Shown here piece after piece: positions 1 through 12,700 of a DNA stretch of 64,000 bases. The first letter of the stretch is position 1. Each line of letters starts with the position of its first letter. The notes beneath the pieces were generated by a model. That model had not been told where the DNA came from. It saw only the letters and a program-made list of their open reading frames with translations, and did not search any database. The stretch is from Paraescarpia echinospica (Eukaryota > Annelida > Polychaeta > Sabellida > Siboglinidae). The stretch covers positions 29,777,750 through 29,841,749 of the forward strand of contig CM034539.1 of NCBI GenBank assembly GCA_020002185.1. The letters run 5' to 3'. A program made the position numbers and the translations under genes.

Positions 1-719
1 ATTTTTACGATTATGGTATGGATTCAAGGATCATCAGGCAAACAAACTTGGCCAACCCTGAGCCATGCTTCAAGCAAACTGTCAGAAGTGGGGAAATGAG
101 GGATTGATGCCAAAAGTTGGGATGCGTATTATACATGGTAATATAGGAATTATGTCAGAATTTTACAAAAGTTGGGTGTGGAAGACCCAAAACAACATGC
201 TGTTGAACTGTGGAGGGGTTCTACGAGAAATACACCTCAGGTGGGGCCAGGCCACAGTTTTATCAACATTCTTACAAGCTCATAAGCCCAATTTTACTCT
301 TTAAAGTCAATTTTGCTCTTATGAACTGAAACTGAACTGCAGCTTGTTGCATTTTGGAAAAGCTCCTTGAAGTTAACAACAGATTCTACTTAACGATGGA
401 TTCTTATGAGCTTATCCGGGCTCGTATTGTAGCAACGGCCCTTGGCGGGCCATACACAACAACTGCAAGAAGGCATGTCAGCGTCTGTTGCAATCACATG
501 AGGGAAAAAGTCCAAAATTTGTTCAGCTGCACATCTTTGGCAGGTCACCTGAAGAACTTGTATGTTACTGTCTGTCTTTAGAGGTGGCATTATCCATCAA
601 AATACGGCTGCATCATTTGGGTCCCACGGTAGACAATGTACAACATTCAGATGGCACTTCACCTTGATGACCGGTCCCCAAATAAGGGTAATTATTAGGC
701 AATGAAGAGCATGAAGTAC
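1..719. other. SMC4 intron, left edge
   Basis: Lies after the donor of the 797-720 exon and should be SMC4 intron. I found no convincing further SMC4 exon on the minus strand here. Short open frames on both strands show no family I recognise. Confidence 0.5.
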
Positions 720-3700
720 CTTAGACTGGGTGCTGTTGACTACTTCCTGTAGTTTCATGAGGCTCACTTCCTTCTTCTCCTTGTCTACTTGCAGGTCCTG
801 ACATGGTCGACAGAAACACCAAGTAACTGTATCATGCTGATTAACTTAGGGCTGACTATTGGGGGCAGTTTTACTACTGCAATAACTGTGTTACTATTGC
901 AATCGGGTCATCTTAACTACAGTTATATTTTCGCAGTAGTATCATGGAATAGTGATTAGTCAAAAAAAACGTAATTTATTGGTTAGTTTAGTTAGCTCTC
1001 TTTCGTCCCTACCTTAGACTCAGTCTTTATCCCTACCTTAGACTCAGTCTTTATCTCTACCTTAGACTCAGTCTTTATCCCTACCTTGGACTCAGTCTTT
1101 ATCCCTACCTTAGACTCAGTGTTTATCCCTACCTTAGACTCAGTCTTTATCCCTACCTTAGACTCAGTCTTTATCCCAACAATAGTATCAGTCTTTATCC
1201 CAACAATAGTATCAGTCTTTATCCCTACCTTAGTCTCAGTCTTTATCCCTACCTTAGTCTCCGTCTTTATCCCTATCATAGTCTCAGTCTTTATCCCTAC
1301 CTTAGTCTCAGTCTTTATCCCTATCATAGTCTCAGTCTTTATCCCTACCATAGTCTCAGTCATTATTCCTACCTTAGTCCCAGTCTTTATTCCTACCTTA
1401 GTCCCAGTCTTTATTCCTACCATAGTCTCAGTCTTTATTCCTACCTTAGTCTTAATTCCTACCTTAGTCCCAGTCTTTATTCCTACCTTAGTCCCAGTCT
1501 TAATTCCTACCTTAGTCTCAGTCTTTATCCCTACCTTAGTCCCAGTCTTTATTCATACCTTAGTCTGAGTCTTTATTCCTATCTTAGTCCCAGTCTTTAT
1601 CCCTACCTTAGTCTCAGTCTTCAGGCTTTCCATCACTTCCGCCATCTTCCCATCTTCCACCTTTTTCTCTGCTTCTAAATCCTCTAATTTCTTCTTCGTC
1701 AACTCCTTGTCTTCCTCCATCTTCTTGGGAATTGCCTCCAACTCCCCTTGCTGAAGATAACAGAGGATCACAGTTAATGGAACATGGAAATCAGGGATGC
1801 AGCATTTCGAAATAACATTTGTGTCTCCTAGCGTTATAACAATAAATAGATGAATAGTATCGCAATATTTGTGTCATGATAAGTTTTGCCATACATAGTT
1901 TTAGAGAAACTGCTTACTTGCAACACATTACACAGAGCTCTGTAAAGTAAGGTCCCAAAACTAGGGTAAAACACAGCATATGACATGCAGGTTGACTGAA
2001 TTTTACACAAATGTTTTACAGATTGCCTCAACGCAGTGATCTCCACAAAATTGAATAAATCATAAGCACAATGTGGCCGAAACATCATAAGTTGTTCACA
2101 AAAATATATAAAAATACATTGAGTTTTTGCAATCAGGAAACCTATATACAGTAGTCCCTCTCTTCAGCGGACACATCTGTATCCAAGCATAAGTGTCCCG
2201 ACATGGCGGGTGTCCGCTCATCGGAGGGACAGGCATCTTGGTGCTAAAGTTCAGACCAGTACAACCGACACATGGTAAAGATGTGGCAATATGTCAACGC
2301 ATTGACTGATAGGAATTAAGTACTATATACATATGTTTATTATTACTGTGATGTATTAAAAAATAAACAGTTGGTCATGAAGTCATATCGTTCGCTCGAC
2401 TCTCTCTGTCGATCTGAGATTTGTCTCAACCGCGTCCGCGTACTGGTCACTCACTCACTCACTGCCACTAGCCTACGCAACGGTATCGGCCCAGCGTTGC
2501 AGTAGAATTTGCTGCGCGTATGGCAGCATTCAAAAAAAAATTTCTAACAAAACATCTCCATTACAACATTTTATAAATTGGTATTCTCGAACGAAGTAGA
2601 TATTCTGTAACTAAAATACTTTGTAAGTAATTCGCAAGTTGACAATTTAGGCTGCCCCCTACCGGCTAAAATAATAACCTGGAAATGATCAACCGAATAT
2701 CTAAATTAGTTGCTACATGCAGCGTGAACGTTAATTAAATATTAAAAACGGTAACGGGTACAATCGTTAATTGTCTCACTTCATTTTCATCCAATTTCTA
2801 AAGATTCATTAATGCACAAATTGTGCGTCACTTGATAATGCGTTCCACCGTTTCATATGCTGGTAACCAGTTCATCTTTTCCAGGCACTGGTAATATTTG
2901 CCGTTTGGCACAGCGCAGCATAATTTGATGATGCTAAATGCTTGTTTATTATTTCACCTCGGTTTAGGCTTAATGTTGTGCTACATTGAAAACAATTGAG
3001 GTGAACCTTTTATACATCCTATTTGTGAATCTTAATTGCAATTTACAAGATGAAAAGGCGATGCCAAGCCGAAGCCCTGACTGGGGTTGGAGGCGTGAAC
3101 AGGGAAGCCATCATGGCATTGCTGGCAGCAAACGTGATTGATAACAGCACAATATTAACAATACCTTCCTCCACATTCACTCTGCCTAAAGTTTACAGAC
3201 TGTAATCAATGGACCTCTAAGTAGTTTAGACAAACACAACGATTATAGCAAGGAAGACAAGCTCGCTATTACGGGTACATGTGTACTTGGTGTTACCATT
3301 GACTCACACCAAGCTGTATGTCCGCCATTTTCTAAACAAATTCGGCAAAAAATCTTCGAATTAATGAATACTGTCCGTCTTAGGAGGGACATATAACCAA
3401 AATATCCTGTCCGCGTACACGAGGTGTCCCCTCATCAGAGGGACATTAACATGGCAGAACGGTCCGTACATTGACAAACTGTCCCGACATAGCGGGTGTC
3501 CCCTCATCAGAGGGTCCGCTGAAGAGAGGGACTACTGTATATGTAATGGCAATTCAAACCATACCTTCTTCTGTTCCGCAGCTAATGTTCCATTGAGTTT
3601 CTTTGCCTTGGCGCGAGCGTGCTTCAGATTCTCCCGACAGCGAGTATCTTGACACTCGTACTCAGTAAATTTTCCTTTTAATGTATCACATGTCTTTGAC

Positions 3701-6700
3701 AGTGATTCATATTCCCTGCAAACATGTAGTTCATGACAGTATGCGTTCAGAAACCTTTCATTAATGTTTTATAATATTTTACCAAATGTTCCCTGCAAAA
3801 TCAAAAAGTCGCCAACTACATTGAAACCTCACTAAAACGGTCACTCCTGGGAAGTGACCTGAACAGCAAGGTGACCACCTTATTGGGACTAATTTTAGGG
3901 ACACTGATTGTCTGCGATCGCGGAAAACAGGAAAACATTGCGGAATCGGTGTTTTGAAACAGAATTTGTTTTTTCAAACGGATATTCCGCATCCGCGATC
4001 ACAAAAAAGGACAAAATCGTGGTATTTGCATTTTCGAAAGGATCTTCCGTGATTGCGGAAAAAGAGCAAAAGCACCGCCTCTTTCATCGATATTGCCTTA
4101 ACTGGAGATATTTTGAAACAAACCGTTTAATATGCAACAATGTTAATTCATTTTGGTGGATTTATGGAGCAGGATTTCTAAAACGCGCAAGGCAAATCGT
4201 TGCGAAGTGTCATGGCGTCCGTGCTACCTGGTGTCAACCGACATAAACAGGGACACGGGCAGAAGACGCTAACATAAACCGTTTCGCGATCGTTGCCTGG
4301 CTGTCCGCTAAGCGCATGGAAGACATGTTGCTAATTAAATGTAGTTGTCACATCATTAGAACATGCATAAGTGTACATATTCCGGGTTTGAACACAAAAC
4401 GCAAAGGAGTAACAGCAGCCTAGGTTACACTGGCTCAAAGTGAGGTAGTCCGCGTCTCGTAGTTCTAACAAATTCCATTGGATTGCGTCATATATAGCGC
4501 TAGCTAAACGTCTAATGGTTGAACAAAATTATTAATGAAACAGCAAACAGTGATTTGAACATTCATAATTGTTAATATGATTGCGTGTATAATTTATAAT
4601 TGCTAACTTATATATTAAGCATTGCTGCATTAGAAACAACCAGTCATTTATATGTAATTGTGTGACAGAATTATTTTATTATCTAAAATGATTATATACG
4701 GTTGTTACTGTGTTGCAACTATTGCACAAATTGATGTCGATAGAAAAGTTAACCACACCTTAAAACAGTATTATTTAGATGTTGTGATATTTTAGATATT
4801 TCACAGAATGTATTATTTTTCAAAACTAACTTTGAAATGAAATATTTATTTTCTGAACAGAAATGGGATTCTTTAGATAGTACGCCATTTTTAAATGGAA
4901 AATGTGTCATTTGACACCAAAAATGCGTCATTTGAAACATAATTTTTTTAATGGAAAATACATTGTTTGAAATGGAATTTGCCTTTTTCTGAAATGGAAA
5001 ATCAGTGTCCCTATAATTTACTGTTACCGGAATTATTTTGGACTGTTCTAAATTGACATTAATTGTATTTGCAAGGTGGCCATCGAGCAAGGTTTGGCTG
5101 TAAATGGCAAATTGATGACAATTGTTCATTACAAATGTGGTCAGTGTTCAACTTAACTATTTGGCTTTTAAAGGGACATAGTCTGTTCGTTTTCCTGGAA
5201 TTCGCAGGTGTAGTAATTTCTAACTGGAAGTCTGCTGTGTTGACCATGAGAAAGTGAGCATTGTTGAACATCAAGGGTACAGCAGTTAAGGCCAGACACC
5301 CTAGGTGAAATGGTGTTTTTTGACAACAAATACTGAAAATGGTTATTATACCTTTGTATGCATACTATCAATAAAGTTCACTTCTATGACAATTACATAC
5401 CTCTAAATGAGTTTTAATCATGGATCAAGCATGTCGATATCATGTAATGAAATCCATTATGCAATCTTTGACAGCCATTTTCTCAAAAAAAATTTCTTCA
5501 AATTTCTGCATTTGGAAACGGGATATCTCTTGGAATAATTATGCTATATAAATAATGTTTTCAGTGTTGCATTCAGCATATTCTACTGTGTGCAATGATC
5601 AGACACATTTTTAAAATCTTGAATAGTTTGAAAGATATAACCATATTTGTTGCCAAAAACCAAGATTTGTTTTCGTATTTTACTAAAAAAATTATTTTAA
5701 AAATAAAAACACATTTCAAAAAATGCTCTGATCATTTCACAATAGAATCTATAGAGAACATGGATTTGCAAGAATTATAACTATATATGGATTCAATACA
5801 AAATGGCAGTGTTTCCAAATTAGCCAATATTTGCTCAAAATTGCGGCCATTTTGTTTGTTACCATGGAAACGGGGGTCTGGCTGAAAAAAGTTCAATATA
5901 TATTTTACTCAGTAAAACCCATTTCATGCATTGGGCAGACCAAATTTAACTGTTTGCACAAATTAAAAAATAATCCTATCTACCTGCCGTGTCTGGCCTT
6001 AACTCAGCCAACTCCAATAAAGCTTGTTTTGAAACTGGGTGTTTTGTTTACTATTTGAACATGCACCCGGGGTTGCGCCTTCAAATTGCAAACGTTGTTA
6101 TAGGCTTACTAAACACAATTTGACAGGCAGTATACCTTCGAAGTATAGTTTTAAGAACCTTATATTAATGATTACATAAAAAACATACTTTTAACTTGCA
6201 GTGACTTCCCGTGGACTTACTTGAAGATGGCCTTGTGTGCCTTGTTCTTCCCTTTCTGTTCTTCCGTGATTTCTCCCAGTGCTTTGTTCAGCTCCGTCAT
6301 TCCCTCGTTCACTTTGTCTCTCTTCTTCGTTGCCTTCTCCTCGTTCTGTGAGCACTCATGGCTGCACAAGAGACACACAAGGACAGATCAATGCTGGTGC
6401 GTGGGACACAGGGACTTAGTCAGAGACCCCTCTTCAAGGCTGGCAATGACTGGCCAAGACTGGTATTTACAACTGATAAGATGGGTGGAATTTAGAAGGG
6501 GCCAGCTGGCCACTAGATTAACTAATAGTTCCAGGTCTAGGGGCTCACATTATTGACTATCATTGGCACAACTGGTAGTGAAACAAAACAAATGGATCAG
6601 TACTAATTAAATAAATGACTCAAATGACACTAAACTGGCCAATAATGGCTGTGATTTATGTAAATGGCTCCCTTGGAAACAGTTCATGTGCTAAAAAGCA

Positions 6701-9700
6701 CTTTTATCAAATTCAAGATTGGCGAAAAATTATTTCTGGCTAAGGGACTGGTGGTACATGGTGAATGACATGATTCAGCCGGGGCAGATATTGGATGACT
6801 GATTCAGCCGGGGCAGATATTGGATGGCATGATTCAGCCAGGGCAGATATTGGATGACATGATTCAGTCTGTACAGATACTGAATTACATGATTCAGCCA
6901 TAGGTAGATATTGAATGACATGATTCAGCCGTGGCAGTTTGAATGACAATTCAGGCCGGGCACAACTTGAATGATATGATTCAGCGCAGGCAGAGATTGA
7001 ATGACATGATTCAGCACAGGCAGAGTGACTGACATGATTCATTCTGGGCAGAGATTGAATGTCATGTTTCAACCCAGGCAGAGACTTCATTTACTTTATT
7101 CAACCTGGGCAGAGAAAGAATGGCATGATTCAGTCCAGGTATAGATTGAATGGCAAGATTCAGGCTGTGCGGTGATTGTATGATATGATTCAGACCAGGT
7201 AGTGAGTGCACTTACATGTACTTCTGGTAGAGCGTGTGCTTCATGTGAAGTACTAGTAGTACTTGGGTACTTACATGTACTTCTGGTAGAGCGTGTGCTT
7301 CATGTGCAGTACTTTGTTCTCGAGACGGAGGAAGTCGATGGCCTCGTCCCGGGCTTCTTCCAGTTTATCTTTCTCCGACTCTACGGCCTTCACATGGTTC
7401 AACTACAACCACACATTGAGATAGTTTGTTTCCGACTCTATGACCTTCACATGGCTCAACTACAACCACACATGGAGACAGTTTGTTTCCGACTCTACGG
7501 CCTTCACATGGCTCAACTACAACCACACATTGAGACAGTTTGTTTCCGACTCTATGACCTTCACATGGCTCAACTACAACCACACATTGAGACAATTTGT
7601 TTCCAACTCTATGGCCTTCACATGGCTCAACTACAACCACACATTGAGACAGTTTGTCTCCGATTCTATGGCCTTCACACGGCTCAACTACAACCACACA
7701 TTGAGACAGTTTGTTTCCGACTCTACGGCCTTCACATGGCTCAACTACAACCACACATTGAGACAGTTTGTCTCCGATTCTATGGCCTTCACACGGCTCA
7801 ACTACAACCACACATTGAGACAGTTTGTTTCCGACTCTACGGCCTTCACATGGCTCAACTACAACCACACATTGAGACAGTTTGTCTCCGATTCTATGGC
7901 CTTCACACGGCTCAACTACAACCACACATTGAGACAGTTTGTTTCCGACTCTACGGCCTTCACATGGCTCAACTACAACCACATATTGAGACAGTTTGTC
8001 TCCGATTCTAAGGCCTTCACACGGCTCAACTACAACCACACATTGAGACAGTTTGTCTCCGATTCTACGGCCTTCACGAGGCTCAACTACAACCACACAT
8101 TGAGACAGTTTGTCTCCGATTCTAAGGCCTTCACACGGCTCAATTACAACCACACATTGAGACAGTTTGTCTCCGATTCTACAGCCTTCACATGGCTCAA
8201 CTACAACCACACATTGAGACAGTTTGTCTCCGATTCTAAGGCCTTCACACGGCTCAACTACAACCACACATTGAGACAGTTTGTCTCCGATTCTACAGCC
8301 TTCACATGGCTCAACTACAACCACACATTGAGACAGTTTGTCTCCGATTCTAAGGCCTTCACACGGCTCAACTACAACCACACATTGAGACAGTTTGTCT
8401 CCGATTCTAAGGCCTTCACATGGCTCAACTACAACCACACATTGAGACAGTTTGTCTCCGATTCTAAGGCCTTCACACGGCTCAACTACAACCACACATT
8501 GAGACAGTTTGTCTCCGATTCTACAGCCTTCACATGGCTCAACTACAACCACACATTGAGACAGTTTGTCTCAGATTCTAAGGCCTTCACACGGCTCAAC
8601 TACAACCACACATTGAGACAGTTTGTCTCCGATTCTACGGCCTTCACATGGCTCAACTACAACCACACATTGAGACAGTTTGTCTCCGATTCTACGGCCT
8701 TCACACGGCTCAACTACAACCACACATTGAGACAGTTTGTCTCCGATTCTACAGCCTTCACATGGCTCAACTACAACCACACATTGAGACAGTTTGTCTC
8801 CGATTCTACAGCCTTCACATGGCTCAACTACAACCACACATTGAGACAGTTTGTCTCCGATTCTACAGCCTTCACATGGCTCAACTACAACCACACATTG
8901 AGACAGTTTGTCTCCGATTCTACAGCCTTCACATGGCTCAACTACAACCACACATTGAGACAGTTTGTCTCCGATTCTACAGCCTTCACATGGCTCAACT
9001 ACAACCACACATTGAGACAGTTTGTCTCCGATTCTACAGCCTTCACATGGCTCAACTACAACCACACATTGAGACAGTTTGTCTCCGATTCTAAGGCCTT
9101 CACACGGCTCAACTACAACCACACATTGAGACAGTTTGTCTCCGATTCTACAGCCTTCACATGGCTCAACTACAACCACACATTGAGACAGTTTGTCTCC
9201 GATTCTAAGGCCTTCACACGGCTCACCTACAACCACACATTGAGACAGTTTGTCTCCGATTCTACAGCCTTCACATGGCTCAACTACAACCACACATTGA
9301 GACAGTTTGTCTCAGATTCTAAGGCCTTCACACGGCTCAACTACAACCACACATTGAGACAGTTTGTCTCCGATTCTACGGCCTTCACATGGCTCAACTA
9401 CAACCACACATTGAGACAGTTTGTCTCCGATTCTACGACCTTCACACGGCTCAACTACAACCACACATTGAGACAGTTTGTCTCCGATTCTATGGCCTTC
9501 ACATGGCTCAATTACAACCACACATTGAGACAGTTTGTCTCCGATTCTACGGCCTTCACATGGCTCAACTACAACCACACATTGAGATAGTTTGTTTCCA
9601 ACTCTACGGCCTTCACAATTACATGGTTCAATTCCAAGTAACAACCACACAAAGACAACACTTATTCATCATTTAATTATACACTGACCGGAGAAGTAGA

Positions 9701-12700
9701 AATATATGAGAAGTATTATAACCTGTATATGTCCTTCCTCGTGGTTCCCTTATACAATAGTAAAATTACAAACCTTCTCGTCTCGCACTGAGCGCAATTC
9801 TTCCACACGCTGGTTCAGCTCAGCAATTGGTTCCTTCAGTCGACTAGTGCCAATGATGTCTTCTAGAAACTCGAGCATGCCAACTTCCTGTTCAGTGCGA
9901 CCCTTGGGCTTCATCATTGCTATTTGCTCAACTTCACCCTACAAACCACAGCAAGCCAATCATTTTAACTTTTTTTACAAGGAGGCAGTCTGATCGTAGT
10001 TTTTCATTTATTAATTAATATAATGGTCTTAAGACAATGCTAATCATATTGAAAGCTTACTGCCTGCCAAATTGTGTTTAGTAAGCCTGTAACAACGGTC
10101 GCAATTTGAAGGTCCGACCTTGGGAGTATGTTCAAATAGTAAACAAAACATCCAGTTTCAAAGCAAGCGTTATTGGCACTACAGCTGAGTTGGGCCGAGT
10201 TAACTGCTATACCCTCTGATGTTCAACGATGTCCCATTTTCCCACATTCAACATAGCAGTTTTCCTGTTACAAATTACTACGCCAGCTAATTCTGGGTAG
10301 ACAAACAGACTGGATCCCTTTAATGGTTATTAAACATTAACATTACATTTACACACAAAATACAAAAATAGGAATTCAGTTCTAAGTATGTTTGCAGTAC
10401 ATTGCATACATGGAAAAAATAGAAATTTTACTTGAGTGAAAAATTAAATTGTATATAATTATAATTTATTCAACCTAGTAGCTGTAGAACAAACTCCAAA
10501 TAACACACAATAGAACTTAATTAAATATTGGACAGGTCAATATAATAAATTCACGAAGGATCAATAATTGCTTTGTTTTTTTGTCGTTCAACCTATCTTG
10601 AACCAACAATTCAGAAATCCACTTCTCCCAAACAAGCAAGTCTTATAAAAAAATATGCCCACAACAGCAAAAGGGGCATCTCTCGTTTATAGTAATCAAC
10701 AATGCATTGCAGATATGAGCCAAATTTGTCCCTGGTGGAAGAAACTCAACTTCATCAACCAAGTAAATATAATTACCTGTAAAATGAGGAATCGGTTGTG
10801 ATCGAGGTCGATGCCGTTCTCTCGGAGTCGTGCTGCCACATCTTTGTATGGCACTCGCCGTTCGTTGATCGTGTAGTAGGAGCTGTTATCAGTGTGTGCT
10901 GTCCTGGACACGGAGAACTCAGAGTTTGGAACAACGTCGTAATCCTCATCCTCTGGCTGGCATGAGCAACAGTAACAAAAACATTAGTTAACTAGCAAAA
11001 ATACCCATCCTCGGTAAGGGGTAATTTGATCTAGTTCAAATGCAGTTCTAAGTGATCGTCGTCATAGTTAGGTCAGAAACAAAGAAATAGATCTAATTAT
11101 TATACTTATTATCATTATACAGAAAGACACAGAAAACATGCATGATGTTGCAAACAATCGTCAAACGAAATGTACAGACCCATAATCAGTACGAAGTCTT
11201 CAAGGTTTGACACTATTATAGTTAGATTGATAAACGGTTAAACAGTATTCAACCCAAAACGAACCGATTAAAAGCTTTTAAAATATCTACAATGAGCTTG
11301 TTTAATTTATTTCGGTGCCATGTTTTTGCTCATACATAACTCATTTGAACATTTAGAAACCCAAATGCCCAAAATACCTGCTATTTATTAACAGTATTTG
11401 GTGGTGCATCAACCAGGATTGATGCCATATTTCTGTGTTTCAGCCAGAGTTGAAACTATATTTGGCTCTAACGATGACTCTTGCTCACTCCTGTTTATGA
11501 TCCTGCCTAATGATTCTTGTATGTTGCACTTTTGAGCTCAGATTCCTGGGGATGTAGGTGATATAGAAGTTTATTATTATAAGCCAGGGTTGATGCTATA
11601 TTTTGGGGTGTATCAGCTAGGATTGACACTATGTTTCTATGTTTCGATGTGTGTAACAGTTGGGGACTCGGGGTTGATGCTATATTTGGTAGTGTGTAAG
11701 CCCGATGCTCTATCAATACCAGACATGTATTAGAAAGTCAACGACTGGTCTAACTCATGTTAAACCTAACTTACCCCAGTGTCGACGATCTTGCGAAAGT
11801 GAACAGTCACTGTACAGGAAGTGCAGTTGCTGTTTTTCTCGCTCTTATGAATGAGCACGCTTAGACGACTGGAACGGATCTTGCTCGCTCGGTAGCCGAA
11901 CACAAACAGCATTGCATCAATGACATTCGACTTGCCACTGCCATTTGGGCCAATGATTGACGTGTACCTCTGAAAGTGAACTGACCATTAATATATGCGA
12001 AGAGAAAAATGAACACACAATGTGGCCTTGCACACAAGCACGCACACCCACAATCCACTGAAGAAACATATTATTTAGACCCTGTCATATTTACATGATT
12101 AACAAACAAAAAGGCATTACTTAGATGCAAGCCATAATACAATTGAATTATTTATACAAAAACTTCCACATTGCCAAATCTTTGGAAATCCGAGCTCAGA
12201 AGGATTAAAAACAAACACGGTTAGGCAATCTCAGAATCAGTATACGTAATCTCAAAACAGATATCCTATACAGTTCATTTAAATGCTTTACAGGCATAAC
12301 TGATGTAAATGGTATCATGACTCTCATCACTACTTTGAAAACAAGAAAACCTGTTTAATCAAGTAAATGCTAAAATTATTGTCAGTCCCTGTATGACACT
12401 AAGATGAAAGAAACATTAATATCTTACATGATACACAATAAAAAGGTGTTACCTTGTGAAAAGGTCCCAGGGCCTGGATGCCGGCATATGACTTGAAGTT
12501 CTCATTTACAATCTTGTAAATCACCAGTCTTGGTCCGTTTTCATCAAACTCTGTCACCGATTCTGGCAGTGCTGGCACTTCTAGGGGCTGATATTCTGAA
12601 AAAAGCATGGGCACGTCTTTAAAATGCTCTCATAGTTTAAATAACACATTTATTTTAACATGCAAAAACACACCTTAAAAGCCTATACAACATTAAAATG

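Noticed and set aside
354..590. Open frames on both strands that could be a further SMC4 exon
   Set aside because: Their translations do not match the expected coiled-coil sequence after exon 797-720.
992..1568. Open frames of 143 (minus) and 160 (plus) codons with 8-residue periodicity
   Set aside because: Direct consequence of the 24-bp minisatellite. Only the exon end at 1607-1750 is coding.
7440..9590. A 716-codon open frame of 19-residue repeats (plus strand), with 395- and 240-codon frames opposite
   Set aside because: The frames exist only because the 57-bp unit is a multiple of three and happens to lack stops. The DNA is an SMC4 intron array copying a splice junction, so it is not a repeat protein gene.
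7403..9640. CRISPR-like array
   Set aside because: Units are directly contiguous with no unique spacers, and the context is a eukaryotic intron.
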